Positions 42,964 through 51,816 of a stretch of 64,000 nt of DNA are shown in pieces; positions within the stretch are counted from its first letter, which is position 1, and every line of letters begins with the position of its first letter. A program made the translations under genes and the position numbers. The DNA is taken from positions 193,501 to 257,500 of the forward strand of contig NZ_FQZA01000002.1 of the NCBI RefSeq assembly GCF_900141995.1, written 5' to 3'. The stretch comes from Palleronia salina (GTDB lineage Bacteria > Pseudomonadota > Alphaproteobacteria > Rhodobacterales > Rhodobacteraceae). A model generated the notes under the pieces. That model made no database searches. It saw only the letters and a list, made by a program, of their open reading frames with translations, and had not been told where the DNA came from.

Positions 42964-43373
42964 AGCCCGCCCAGGTCTCGTATCAACTCCCATTCCTCGG
43001 GCGTCACGGGCTGCACCGACAGGCGGGAATTCTTCACAAGCACCATGTCGGCGAGCCGGTCGTCGGCCTTGATCTGGTCCAGTGTCACGGGCGTCGGCAG
43101 CGGCTCGACCGCCTTGATGTCCACGCATTCCCAGCGGTCGTCGTCGGTGGTGCTGTCGGGATGCGCCGCGGCGATGACCTCGACGATGCCCACGACCGCG
43201 CGTTCCTTCTGCGAGTGGTAGAAGAAGCCCTGGTCGCCCACCGCCATCTCGCGCATGAAGTTGCGCGCCTGGTAATTGCGCACGCCGTCCCATTCCTCTC
43301 CCGCGTCGCCCCTGGCGACCTGGTCGTCCCACGACCAGGTCGAGGGTTCCGATTTGAACAGCCAGTAGCTCAT
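42960..43373 (-). CDS. EVE-domain protein (modified-nucleotide/ nucleic-acid binding)
   Basis: This 137-residue EVE-domain protein begins [20 protein letters not shown] and has [37 protein letters not shown] and DIKAVEPLP, the standard EVE (thymocyte nuclear protein 1-like) signature. EVE/YTH-fold pockets bind modified bases. The start overlaps the tsaD stop (ATGA), so the two are co-expressed, as is common in alphaproteobacteria. Its stop overlaps the FUSC stop through CTAG. Confidence 0.92.
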   Translation of the reverse strand: MSYWLFKSEPSTWSWDDQVARGDAGEEWDGVRNYQARNFMREMAVGDQGFFYHSQKERAVVGIVEVIAAAHPDSTTDDDRWECVDIKAVEPLPTPVTLDQIKADDRLADMVLVKNSRLSVQPVTPEEWELIRDLGGL

Positions 43374-44449
43374 GCCTTCGCCCCCTTGCGGCCGCTGCCC
43401 AGCATGGGCGCGGCATCGGTATCCAGCGGCCAGCGCGGGCGCGCGGCCAGGCTCATGTCGTCGGTCTGCCCCAGGCGGAGGCGTTCGATCCCCGCCCAGG
43501 CGATCATCGCCGCGTTGTCGGTGCACAGCGCCAGGGGCGGCGCGGTGGAGGCGATGCCTCGTTCCGCGCAAAGGTCGCTCAGCCCGGCCCGGATCGCACC
43601 GTTGGCCGCCACGCCCCCGGCCACGGCAAAGGCGGTGGCCTCGGGCATCAGGTCCAGCGCGCGGCGCGATTTGGCCACCAGGATATCGGCCACCGCCGCC
43701 TGGAACGACGCGCAGATGTCGTCGCGGGTGGACGCGGGCAGGGTGCCGTCGACCAGCGCCGCGTCGCGGGCGCGCAGCACGGCGGTTTTCAACCCGGAGA
43801 AGGACATGTCGCAGCCGTCCCGGTCCAGCAGGGGCCGGGGCAGGGTGATCACATCGTTGCCACGTGCCGCCGCCCGCTCGACCTCGGGGCCGCCGGGCTG
43901 GGGCAGGGACAGGGCCTTCGCGATCTTGTCGAAGGCCTCGCCCGGGGCATCGTCGATGGTGCCGCCCAGCCGGGTGAACCTGTCGGCGGCCGTCACGCGC
44001 AGGAACTGGCAATGCCCGCCCGAGACCAGCAGCATGAGATACGGGAACGCCAGCCCGTCGGTCAGCCGGGGCGTCAGCGCGTGGCCGGCCAGGTGGTTCA
44101 CGCCGATGATCGGCAGGCCCAGCGCGGCGGCGAAACCCTTGGCGCACATCACGCCCGCCATCACCCCGCCGATGAGGCCCGGGCCCGCGGTCACCGCCAC
44201 GCCGTCCAGGTCACGCGGCCCGAGACCCGCGGCCGCCAGCGCGCGTTCGATGGCCAGGTCCAGTTTCTCCACGTGGGCGCGGGCGGCGATCTCGGGCACA
44301 ACGCCGCCGTAGGCCGCGTGCAGGTCGGCCTGCCCGAAGACCACGTTCGACAGGATCTCCGGTGGCTGGCCGGGGACGTGCCGCACCACGGCCGCGCCAG
44401 TGTCGTCGCAGCTGCTTTCGATGCCGAGAATGGTAAGCGTCGTGTCCAT
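43370..44449 (-). CDS. tsaD: tRNA N6-adenosine threonylcarbamoyltransferase TsaD
   Basis: This 359-residue Kae1/TsaD ATPase carries [17 protein letters not shown] at the N-terminus, the metal motif NHLAGHAL (His-x3-His) near residue 112, and the nucleotide loop [11 protein letters not shown]. It transfers the threonylcarbamoyl group to A37 of ANN-decoding tRNAs. It overlaps the EVE gene by 4 bases and is divergent from hemD across 75 bases. tsaE is at 33175-33657. Confidence 0.98.
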   Translation of the reverse strand: MDTTLTILGIESSCDDTGAAVVRHVPGQPPEILSNVVFGQADLHAAYGGVVPEIAARAHVEKLDLAIERALAAAGLGPRDLDGVAVTAGPGLIGGVMAGVMCAKGFAAALGLPIIGVNHLAGHALTPRLTDGLAFPYLMLLVSGGHCQFLRVTAADRFTRLGGTIDDAPGEAFDKIAKALSLPQPGGPEVERAAARGNDVITLPRPLLDRDGCDMSFSGLKTAVLRARDAALVDGTLPASTRDDICASFQAAVADILVAKSRRALDLMPEATAFAVAGGVAANGAIRAGLSDLCAERGIASTAPPLALCTDNAAMIAWAGIERLRLGQTDDMSLAARPRWPLDTDAAPMLGSGRKGAKA

Positions 44450-44510
44450 GCCGGCCTGTTGCCTTGGAAGTCGCCCGAGCCTACCACTTGGCCCTGCAGC
44501 CGTCCATTGT

Positions 44511-44527
44511 GAAGGAGCCGCGCCATC
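44511..44527 (+). promoter_or_regulatory. Ribosome binding site and ATC start of hemD
   Basis: GAAGGAG (44511-44517) is followed after 7 bases by ATC (44525-44527), the only well-spaced initiation point in this reading frame. The frame has a stop (TGA 44510-44512) just upstream, and the next standard start (GTG) is not until 44588. This supports ATC initiation, or an ATG changed by mutation or sequencing error. Confidence 0.6.
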
Positions 44528-45217
44528 CCCGCGCCGCCGCTTGTCCTTTCGCGTCCGCGCCCGGCCGCCCTGAGATTCGCCCGCACGGTGCGCGGCCTGG
44601 GTTTCGGGGGGCCGATCCTGTTCGCGCCCGTGCTAGAGATCGTGCCGATGGCGCCCGGAGACCTGCCGGGGGGCGATCTGGTCTTCACCTCCGAACACGG
44701 GGCCATCCGCGCCGCCGAACTGTGCCTGCGGGACCGGCGCGCCTTTGCCGTGGGACCACGCACCGGGGCGGTGGCGCGCGCGCTGGGATTCGACTGCGCC
44801 GACGGACCGGGGCAGGCCGCCGAGCTGCCGGATTGGCTGGCCACGCAGGGCGCCGGGCCGGTCCTGCACCTGCATGGTCGCCACGTGACCGGCGACTTGG
44901 CGGGCGCACTGCGGGAGCTTGGCGTGCTGGCCGAGGCCCGGGTCGTCTATGACCAGGTCGCGCGCGCGCCCGGCGCCGCCGCGACCCGTGCGGCGCGCGG
45001 GCCGGGTGCGATCTTGCCGTTGTTCTCCGCGCGCACGGCCCGCCTGTTGGCGGACGGATTGGAGCAGGTGGACGACAGCGCGCAGGTGCTTTCGATCAGT
45101 TCGGCGGTCGCGCGGGCTTGGCCTTTGGGCGGTGTGCAACATATTGCATCAACGCCCGATGCGGCGGGGATGGCGGCTCTGGTGGCCGCCCTTGTTGCAC
45201 CGGCAGTGGAACGCTAA
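44525..45217 (+). CDS. hemD: Uroporphyrinogen-III synthase HemD, likely with an ATC start
   Basis: HemD closes hydroxymethylbilane to uroporphyrinogen III, feeding heme and bacteriochlorophyll. From ATC 44525 the product has 230 residues, normal for HemD. Its first residues (I/M)[17 protein letters not shown] match the usual N-terminal LLLTRP-x4-x2-RF strand-helix of the family. Using GTG 44588 gives only 209 residues and loses that strand. Downstream are [26 protein letters not shown] and a C-terminal [10 protein letters not shown] helix. The low sequence conservation of HemD limits certainty, but the neighbours (mitofilin-like and hemY genes) match the usual alphaproteobacterial arrangement. 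Confidence 0.85.
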   Translation: MPAPPLVLSRPRPAALRFARTVRGLGFGGPILFAPVLEIVPMAPGDLPGGDLVFTSEHGAIRAAELCLRDRRAFAVGPRTGAVARALGFDCADGPGQAAELPDWLATQGAGPVLHLHGRHVTGDLAGALRELGVLAEARVVYDQVARAPGAAATRAARGPGAILPLFSARTARLLADGLEQVDDSAQVLSISSAVARAWPLGGVQHIASTPDAAGMAALVAALVAPAVER

Positions 45218-45288
45218 GGTCGCGTGACGCTTTGGAAAGCAGGAACAGCCGACCCGTCCGGGCGGCGAGAAGGTGGGAAGACGTTGGC

Positions 45289-46509
45289 ATGACCGAGGCA
45301 AAGACCGAAAGCACCGACACGACCCGGGGCGGCGCCGAAGACACCAAGCCCGACCCCACGACCGAGACGGCCGCGACCACGACGCCCGACACGCCGAGCA
45401 CCGGGAACGATGACAGCCGGGCCGCCCAGGAAACCAGCCGCACGCCCTTCGCCACGCTTTTCCTTGGGGGTTTCATCGCCGCCGCGCTGGGATACGGCGC
45501 GGCCTATTACGGTGAATTCGGCCTGTTCGGCGCTGGCGAGGACGAAGCGCTGGTCGAGGTTGTCGCCGCGCAGGAAGCCCGGATCGACGCGATCGAGGCG
45601 GCGCTGGGCGCCCCCGACGAGGTGACCGAGCGGCTGGACGCCTCGGATGCCGGGCTGACCGAATTGCAGCAGAATTTCGGGTCGCTGGCCCAGAACATCG
45701 ATTCGCTGGATGAGCGCATCGGCGGGGTCGAGGCCGGTCTCGCCGGTCTTGCGCCGGGCGAAGACGCCGAGGGTCAGACCGCCGGCGTGGACCTGTCTAT
45801 GATCGAAGACCTCACCGACGCGCAGAATTCGATCCAGGGGCAGCTGTCCCAGCGGATCGACGAGCTTGCCGCGCAGGTCGCGGCGCTCGAGCCGGGGGCG
45901 AGCACCGACAGCGTCGCCGCGTTGGAACAGCGGCTGGCCGACCTTTCGGCCCAGATCGACGCACAGTCCGAGGCCATCGCCGGCGCCGAGACCGCCGCCG
46001 AGACCGAGACCCGCCGCATCGCTGCGCAGGCCGCGATCAGCGAGATGCGCGCCGCCATCGAAAGCGGTGCGCCCTTCGCCGATGCCGTGGGCGCCTTCGA
46101 GGACGCGAGCGGCCAGGACGTGCCCGAGGCGCTCAGCGCGCCCGCCGGTCAAGGCGTGGCCACCCTGTCGTCGTTGCAGGACAGTTTCGACGCCGCCGCG
46201 CGCGACGGTCTGGACGCCTCGCTGGCCGTGACGGCCGGCGACGGCGCACTGTCGCGCATCGGTGCGTTCGTGAAGGCGCAGACCGGCGCCCGCGCCCTGA
46301 GCGAGCAGGAGGGCAGCGGCCCCGACGCGGTTCTGAGCCGTGCCCAGGCCCGCCTGAACGAGGGCGATCTTCGGGCCGCGCTGACCGAGCTCGACGCGCT
46401 GCCCCAGGAGGGTCGCGATGCCATGTCCGACTGGATCGCCCGCGCCGAGACCCGGCTGCGCGCCAGCGCCGCGCTGGCCGACCTGTCGCCGACTTCCAAC
46501 GCTAACTGA
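45289..46509 (+). CDS. Mitofilin-like (COG4223) inner-membrane protein
   Basis: The start is ATG 45289, giving 406 residues. The first 50 residues are a Thr/Ser/Asp-rich cytoplasmic tail, followed by one membrane helix (about 57-78). A long periplasmic coiled coil (about 90-280) is made of Ala/Glu/Asp heptads such as EARIDAIEAALGAPDEVTER, and a C-terminal helical domain ends DLSPTSNAN. This matches the alphaproteobacterial mitofilin/HemX-like proteins encoded between hemD and hemY. The family is related to mitochondrial Mic60 and shapes membrane contact sites. Its role in heme synthesis is by position only. Confidence 0.85.
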   Translation: MTEAKTESTDTTRGGAEDTKPDPTTETAATTTPDTPSTGNDDSRAAQETSRTPFATLFLGGFIAAALGYGAAYYGEFGLFGAGEDEALVEVVAAQEARIDAIEAALGAPDEVTERLDASDAGLTELQQNFGSLAQNIDSLDERIGGVEAGLAGLAPGEDAEGQTAGVDLSMIEDLTDAQNSIQGQLSQRIDELAAQVAALEPGASTDSVAALEQRLADLSAQIDAQSEAIAGAETAAETETRRIAAQAAISEMRAAIESGAPFADAVGAFEDASGQDVPEALSAPAGQGVATLSSLQDSFDAAARDGLDASLAVTAGDGALSRIGAFVKAQTGARALSEQEGSGPDAVLSRAQARLNEGDLRAALTELDALPQEGRDAMSDWIARAETRLRASAALADLSPTSNAN

Positions 46510-46520
46510 GGACGATCGTC

Positions 46521-48176
46521 ATGCTGTGGTCCCTTCTGAAGGTCGTTCTGTTCTTCTGTGCCGTCGCCGCCCTGACCTGGGGCGCGGGCCAGTTGCTGAA
46601 TGCCGATGGCGCCATCCGCGTCGCCGTCGCCAATACCGAATTCACGCTCGGGCCGCTTCAGGCGGCCATCGCGCTGATCCTGTTGATCGTCGCGGTCTGG
46701 ATCGTGTTGAAGTTCATCAGCCTGCTGGTCGCGATCCTGCGGTTCCTGAACGGCGACGAGACGGCGCTGAGCCGCCATTTCTCGCGCAACCGCGAGCAGA
46801 AGGGCCTTGCCGCTCTGGGCGACGCCCTGCTGGCGCTGGCCTCGGGCGAAGGCAAGGAGGCGCAGGCCAAGGCCGCGCGGGCGCAGAAATACCTCGACCG
46901 CCCCGAGCTGACCAACCTGCTGGTGGCCCAGGGCGCCGAGATGACCGGCGACCGCGCCACCGCCGAGCGTGTCTACAAGGAATTGCTGGCCGAGGATCGC
47001 ACCCGCTTCGTCGGCGTGCGCGGCCTGCTGAAGCAGAAGCTGCAGGATGGCGACACCGACACAGCCCTTGCGCTGGCCGAGAAGGCCTTCGCGCTGAAGC
47101 CCAAGCACGCCGAGACGCAGGATACCCTGCTGCGGCTGCAAGCGGGCAAGCATGACTGGGCCGGGGCGCGCAAGACGCTGGGCGCCAAGCTGAAATACGG
47201 AACCCTGCCGCGCGACGTTCACAAGCGGCGCGACGCCGTGCTGGCCCTGTCCGAGGCGAAGGACCTTCTGGCCGAGGACAGCACGATCTCGGTCCGCGAG
47301 AACGCGATCGAGGCCAACCGCCTGTCGCCCGACCTGATCCCGGCGGCCGTCATGGCCGCGCGGGGCTACATCAGGAACAACCAGACCCGTTACGCGACCC
47401 GGGTGCTGAAGAAGGCCTGGGAGGCACAGCCGCATCCCGACCTCGCCGCGGCCTTCGCCGACATCTCGCCCGACGAGACGACGGGCGAGCGCGTGCGCCG
47501 CTTCGGTACCCTGACGCGGTTGAAGCCCGACCACCCGGAAACCAAGATGCTGCTGGCCGAGCTGCACATCGCCAACGAGGACTTCCCGGCCGCACGTCGC
47601 GCGCTGGGGGACCTGGCGACCTCTCACCCGACGACGCGGTCGATCACCATCATGGCCGCGATCGAGCGGGGCGAGGGCGCCGATGATGCGATCGTGCGCG
47701 GCTGGCTTGCCCGTGCCGTGACGGCGCCGCGCGGCCCGCAATGGGTCTGCGACAACTGCCAGACGGTGCATGGCGAATGGGAGCCCGTCTGCGGCAATTG
47801 CGGTGCGTTCGACACGCTCAGCTGGACGGAACCCAAGGCCGGGTCGATCTCGGTGCCGAAACAGGCCGAGATGCTACCCCTGGTCGTTGCCGGCGGGTCG
47901 CCCAGCAGCGATATCGTGATCCCCGACGCGCAGGAAGAATCCGCGACGACGACCACGGCGTCCGAGCCGCCGATCCCGTCCGAGCCTGAGCCCGACGCCG
48001 AGCCGAAGGCCGAGGAGAAGCCCGCGGCCGAGCCGGCCCCCGAGCCCGCGCCGAAGCCCGATCCCAAGGTCCAGCCGGTCGGCGCCGACGAAACGCCCGA
48101 GGCCACGGCGGTGCCCGAAGCCGAGGTCATCGTGCCCCAGGACCAGCGCGACGAGGAAAACGCCCGCCGCCCCTGA
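46521..48176 (+). CDS. hemY: HemY-like membrane TPR protein with C-terminal zinc ribbon
   Basis: This 551-residue protein has two N-terminal membrane helices (about residues 4-24 and 45-67) and a TPR-like helical domain (about 80-390). A zinc-ribbon motif follows, with Cys410, Cys413, Cys424 and Cys427 in CDNCQTVHGEWEPVCGNC, and then a long Pro/Glu/Ala-rich acidic tail (about 450-551). This is the alphaproteobacterial HemY form (PF07219 N-terminus), not protoporphyrinogen oxidase despite the shared name. It lies 11 bases after the mitofilin-like gene. Its function in heme maturation is not firmly known. Confidence 0.9.
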   Translation: MLWSLLKVVLFFCAVAALTWGAGQLLNADGAIRVAVANTEFTLGPLQAAIALILLIVAVWIVLKFISLLVAILRFLNGDETALSRHFSRNREQKGLAALGDALLALASGEGKEAQAKAARAQKYLDRPELTNLLVAQGAEMTGDRATAERVYKELLAEDRTRFVGVRGLLKQKLQDGDTDTALALAEKAFALKPKHAETQDTLLRLQAGKHDWAGARKTLGAKLKYGTLPRDVHKRRDAVLALSEAKDLLAEDSTISVRENAIEANRLSPDLIPAAVMAARGYIRNNQTRYATRVLKKAWEAQPHPDLAAAFADISPDETTGERVRRFGTLTRLKPDHPETKMLLAELHIANEDFPAARRALGDLATSHPTTRSITIMAAIERGEGADDAIVRGWLARAVTAPRGPQWVCDNCQTVHGEWEPVCGNCGAFDTLSWTEPKAGSISVPKQAEMLPLVVAGGSPSSDIVIPDAQEESATTTTASEPPIPSEPEPDAEPKAEEKPAAEPAPEPAPKPDPKVQPVGADETPEATAVPEAEVIVPQDQRDEENARRP

Positions 48177-48226
48177 ATTGCCCTTCCACCGCCGCGGGAT
48201 CCTTGTTACAGACCGCGCCGGTGGAC

Positions 48227-48302
48227 GCCGCTGTAGCTCAGCTGGTAGAGCACGTCATTCGTAATGATGGGGTCGGGGGTTCGAGTCCCTTCAGCGGCAC
48301 CA
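48227..48302 (+). tRNA. tRNA-Thr (anticodon CGU)
   Basis: A full cloverleaf can be drawn: acceptor GCCGCTG (48227-48233) with CAGCGGC (48292-48298), D arm GCTC/GAGC, anticodon stem CGTCA/TGATG (one G-U pair) with loop TTCGTAA and anticodon CGT, T loop TTCGAGT, and an encoded ACCA end (A48299, CCA 48300-48302). CGU reads the ACG threonine codon. The T stem has two G-U pairs. Confidence 0.93.
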
Positions 48303-48435
48303 CCCGTTTTCACTGGAAATTCTCGGAAGCTGGATCGGTCGAATTCCGATCACTTTTTCCGTCGCGCCGCCTGACGAGGGTGCGGCTCGCGCTATGCTCT
48401 CCCCCAACCCGCCGCACGCGCCAAGGAGAGCTGTC

Positions 48436-48897
48436 ATGTCCACCACCTTCACCGTCAACGGCCGCGAGGTCACAGTCGACGCAGACCCGGACACGCCGCT
48501 CCTGTGGGTGCTGCGCGACGAGCTTGGGCTGACCGGCACCAAGTTCGGCTGCGGCATCGCGGCCTGCGGGGCCTGTACCGTGATGCTGGACGGCATGTCG
48601 CGCCGGTCCTGCGTCACGCCCCTGTCGACGCTGGACGGCGCGCGGGTCGAGACCATCGAAGGCGTCACCGGCCCCGAGGCCGAGGTGGTCCAGGCGGCCT
48701 GGGTGGATATCAACGTCCCGCAATGCGGATACTGCCAGTCAGGGCAGGTCATGGCGGCCACGTCGCTGCTGCAGATGATCCCCAAGCCCACGGACGAGGA
48801 GATCGACAACGCCATGGCCGGCAACATCTGCCGCTGTGCCACTTACGTCCGCATCCGCCAGGCCATCCGCCAGGCCTCGGACAACCTGGAGGCCTGA
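48436..48897 (+). CDS. iorA: 2Fe-2S subunit of a molybdenum hydroxylase (isoquinoline 1-oxidoreductase alpha-like)
   Basis: This 153-residue protein carries two 2Fe-2S clusters: a plant-type site with Cys39, Cys44, Cys47 and Cys59 ([16 protein letters not shown]) and a C-terminal helical site with Cys97, Cys100, Cys132 and Cys134 ([10 protein letters not shown] and GNICRCATY). It transfers electrons from the Mo cofactor subunit. There is no signal peptide; it could be co-exported with the Tat-signal large subunit. A good AAGGAG precedes ATG 48436. The next gene begins 2 bases later. Confidence 0.93.
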   Translation: MSTTFTVNGREVTVDADPDTPLLWVLRDELGLTGTKFGCGIAACGACTVMLDGMSRRSCVTPLSTLDGARVETIEGVTGPEAEVVQAAWVDINVPQCGYCQSGQVMAATSLLQMIPKPTDEEIDNAMAGNICRCATYVRIRQAIRQASDNLEA

Positions 48898-48899
48898 TC

Positions 48900-51089
48900 A
48901 TGCTGCCGCACATCGCCAAAGCCGCCCCCCGTGTCGCGACCACGCGCCGGGGTTTCCTTGCCGGGGCCACCGGCCTTGTCATCGCCACCCACCTGCCGGG
49001 CAAGTCCCGCGCCCAAGCCGCCCGCGTCGTGACCGAGGACGGCACCACGCAGCTTGCGCCGAATGCCTTCGTGCGCGTGGCGCCGGACAACACCGTGACC
49101 GTTCTGGTCAAGCATATCGAGATCGGCCAGGGCGCGAATACCGGCCTGCCGGTGCTGGTCGCCGAGGAGATGGACGCCGACTGGTCCCAGGTCCGTGCCG
49201 AGGCCGCACCCGAGGACGTGACGCTCTACAAGAACCTGGCCTTCGGGATCCAGGGCACGGGCGGCTCCACCGGCCTATCCAACAGCTACATGCAGATGCG
49301 CGAGGCCGGGGCCGCCGCGCGGGCTATGCTGGTCGATGCCGCCGGCCGCCGCTGGGGTGTGCCCGCGACCGAGATCACCGTCTCGAAAGGCGTGGTCAGC
49401 CACGAGCGGTCGGGCAACAGCGCCACGTTCGGCGAGCTGGCCGAAGAAGCGATGGAAAGCGAGATCCCGGTCGGCGTGCAGCTGAAGGATCCCGCCGACT
49501 TTACGCTGGTGGGCACGAAGGTCACGCGCACAGACTCGGCCGCCAAGTCCACGGGACAGGCGACCTTTGCGCTGGATATCTACCGCGATGGGATGAAGAC
49601 CGTCGCCCTGCTGCACCCGCCGCAATTCGGCGCCACGGTCGTGACGGTCGATGACAGCGCCGCCATGCAGGTCGCGGGCGTGCGCCAGGTGGCGCAGGTG
49701 CCCAGCGGCGTGGCCGTCATCGCCGACAATACCTTCGCCGCGCTGAAGGGTCGTGACGCCCTGAGCGTCGAGTGGGACACCAGCAGCGCCGAGACCCGCA
49801 GCAGCGCCCAGATCGCCGAGGCCTTCCGCGCCCAGGCGCAGCCCGGCGCGGGCACTCAGGTCGAGGGCAACGGCAATATCGACGATGCGCTGGCCGGGGC
49901 CGACCGCACCTTCGAGGCGGAATACCTGTTCCCCTACCTCGCTCACGCGTCGATGGAGCCGCTGGACGGCGTGATCGAGGTGAAGGACGGCGAGGTCGAC
50001 GCCTGGATCGGGTCGCAGTTCCCGACCGCCGACAACCAGACCATCGCCGGTGTCCTGGGCGTGTCGCCCGAGCAGGTGCGCGTGCACACGATGTTCGCGG
50101 GCGGCTCCTTCGGGCGCCGCGCGACGCAGGGATCCCATTTCGCGGCCGAGCTGGCCAACGTCGCCAAGGCGGGCGGCGACGGCGCCTACAAGCTGATGTG
50201 GACGCGCGAGAACGACATGCGCGGCGGCTATTACCGCCCGCTGACCGTGCACAAGCTGCGCGCCGGTCTCGACGCCGAGGGCAACATCACCGGCTGGGAC
50301 AACCTTGTCGTGAACCAGTCGATCATGATGGGCACGCCGATGGAGGCGATGGCCGTGCAGAACGGTCTCGATCCCACGTCCTACGAGGGGTCGAACGACC
50401 TGCCCTATGGCTTCCCGGCCCACCGACTGAGCTGGGCGCGGGGCGAGGCGGGCGTGCCGGTCCTGTGGTGGCGTTCGGTCGGGCACACGCACACAGCCTA
50501 CGCGGTCGAGACGTTCCTGGACGAGCTGCTCGAAGCCGGCGGCAAGGACGCGGTCGAGGGGCGTCTTGCCCTGATGAAGGACGAACGCCCCCGCGACGCG
50601 GCGGTTCTGCGGCGGGTGGCCGAGATGGCCGACTGGTCGGGGCCCGGTACGGGCGACACGCGCTTCGGCGTGGCCTATGCCCGCAGCTTCGGCAGCTACG
50701 TCGCCCAGATCGCCGAGGTCGAGGACCGCAACGGCGTACCCCACGTGCGCCGGGTCTGGTGTGCCGTGGATTGCGGCGTGGCCGTGACGCCCGACGTGAT
50801 CGCCGCCCAGATGGAAGGCGGCATCGGTTACGGCCTGGGTCACGCGCTGTATTCGCAGATCACGCTGGACGACACGGGCCGCGTGCGCGAATCCAACTTC
50901 GACACCTATCGCAGCCTGCGCCTGTCCGAGATGCCGCAGATCGAGGTGTCGATCATGGACAGCACCGCCAACCCCACCGGCGTGGGCGAACCGGGCCTGC
51001 CGCCGATCGCCCCGGCCGTGGCGAACGCCTGGCGCAGCCTGACCGGCGTGTCGCGCCGCGACCTGCCCTTCGTAAATCGTATGTCCTGA
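48900..51089 (+). CDS. iorB: Molybdopterin-binding subunit of a Tat-exported hydroxylase (isoquinoline 1-oxidoreductase beta-like)
   Basis: The start is ATG 48900, giving 729 residues. A Tat signal peptide (TTRRGFLAGATGLVIATHL, twin Arg) predicts folded export to the periplasm. The molybdenum-hydroxylase fold is seen in AGGSFGRRATQGSHFAAE (substrate/Mo region) and YPYL-type segments, and in the C-terminal catalytic Glu motif PTGVGEPGLPPIAPAVANAW, with a helical tail. It is in the IorB/xanthine dehydrogenase family, together with periplasmic aldehyde dehydrogenases; the substrate is not shown. The following cytochrome is likely its electron acceptor. Confidence 0.9.
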   Translation: MLPHIAKAAPRVATTRRGFLAGATGLVIATHLPGKSRAQAARVVTEDGTTQLAPNAFVRVAPDNTVTVLVKHIEIGQGANTGLPVLVAEEMDADWSQVRAEAAPEDVTLYKNLAFGIQGTGGSTGLSNSYMQMREAGAAARAMLVDAAGRRWGVPATEITVSKGVVSHERSGNSATFGELAEEAMESEIPVGVQLKDPADFTLVGTKVTRTDSAAKSTGQATFALDIYRDGMKTVALLHPPQFGATVVTVDDSAAMQVAGVRQVAQVPSGVAVIADNTFAALKGRDALSVEWDTSSAETRSSAQIAEAFRAQAQPGAGTQVEGNGNIDDALAGADRTFEAEYLFPYLAHASMEPLDGVIEVKDGEVDAWIGSQFPTADNQTIAGVLGVSPEQVRVHTMFAGGSFGRRATQGSHFAAELANVAKAGGDGAYKLMWTRENDMRGGYYRPLTVHKLRAGLDAEGNITGWDNLVVNQSIMMGTPMEAMAVQNGLDPTSYEGSNDLPYGFPAHRLSWARGEAGVPVLWWRSVGHTHTAYAVETFLDELLEAGGKDAVEGRLALMKDERPRDAAVLRRVAEMADWSGPGTGDTRFGVAYARSFGSYVAQIAEVEDRNGVPHVRRVWCAVDCGVAVTPDVIAAQMEGGIGYGLGHALYSQITLDDTGRVRESNFDTYRSLRLSEMPQIEVSIMDSTANPTGVGEPGLPPIAPAVANAWRSLTGVSRRDLPFVNRMS

Positions 51090-51100
51090 AAGGAATGAGC

Positions 51101-51718
51101 ATGAAACCGATCGGGACGCTTGCCCTGGCCGCGCTGCTGGCCGCAGGGCCCGTTTTCGCCGAAAGCCACCAACCCGAGATCGCGACCGAGCTTCGGCCCG
51201 TCTCGGCCTTCGAGGATATCGAGAACGACGACGAACGGGCCTCGGCGCTGTTCACCGAGATGGCGAAGGTGCTGCAACATCCGCGCTGCCTGAACTGTCA
51301 CCCGGTCGAGGGCGGCCCTCTGCAAGGCGACGATATGCAGCCGCACGATCCGCCCGTGGTGCGCGGCGCGGGCGGCATGGGGGCCATCGGGATGCAGTGC
51401 AACACCTGCCACGGGGCCGAGAACGTCGCCTTTACCGGCGCCGAAGGCTCGATCCCCGGCCATTCGCCCTGGATGCTGGCACCGCTGTCCATGGGCTGGA
51501 TCGGCCTGACCGTCCCCGAGATCTGCGCCCAGCTGAAGGACCCCGAGCGCAACGGCAATCGTGACCTGGCCGCCATCCACGAGCACAACGCCGAAGATGG
51601 GCTCGTCGGTTGGGGCTGGCATCCGGGCGAGGGCCGCACGCCGGTGCCGGGCACGCAGGAGCAGTTCGGCGAGCTGACCCAGGCCTGGATCGACGCGGGC
51701 GCGGGCTGCCCGAGCTGA
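51101..51718 (+). CDS. Periplasmic diheme c-type cytochrome, partner of the molybdenum hydroxylase
   Basis: The start is ATG 51101, with AAAGGA six bases upstream, giving 205 residues; an ATG at 51095 is an alternative with no spacing. It has a signal peptide (PIGTLALAALLAAGPVFAES), then two heme sites: CLNCH (Cys63, Cys66, His67) and CNTCH (Cys100, Cys103, His104). The remainder, with QCNTCHGAENVAFT and SPWMLAPLSMGW, resembles isoquinoline-oxidoreductase-linked cytochromes. It is 11 bases downstream of the large subunit and ends 24 bases before a terminator, so it would accept periplasmic electrons. Confidence 0.85.
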   Translation: MKPIGTLALAALLAAGPVFAESHQPEIATELRPVSAFEDIENDDERASALFTEMAKVLQHPRCLNCHPVEGGPLQGDDMQPHDPPVVRGAGGMGAIGMQCNTCHGAENVAFTGAEGSIPGHSPWMLAPLSMGWIGLTVPEICAQLKDPERNGNRDLAAIHEHNAEDGLVGWGWHPGEGRTPVPGTQEQFGELTQAWIDAGAGCPS

Positions 51719-51742
51719 GTTAGCCGTCCGAAGTTTTTGAAG

Positions 51743-51774
51743 CGGGCCGCCAACGGGCGGCCCGTTTTCTTTTG
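51743..51774 (+). terminator. Rho-independent terminator after the cytochrome gene
   Basis: CGGGCCGCC (51743-51751) pairs with GGCGGCCCG (51756-51764) around a 4-base loop and is followed by TTTTCTTTT. It ends the iorA-iorB-cytochrome transcript and separates it from the convergent PhoD gene. Confidence 0.85.
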
Positions 51775-51816
51775 AGCGATGTCCGGGACTCGCTTTCGCG
51801 TAAGCCGACGCCCTGG

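Noticed and set aside
45118-45288. N-terminal extension of the mitofilin-like gene
   Set aside because: It overlaps the end of hemD in another frame and reads as low-complexity sequence; ATG 45289 starts the expected Thr/Asp-rich tail and membrane anchor.
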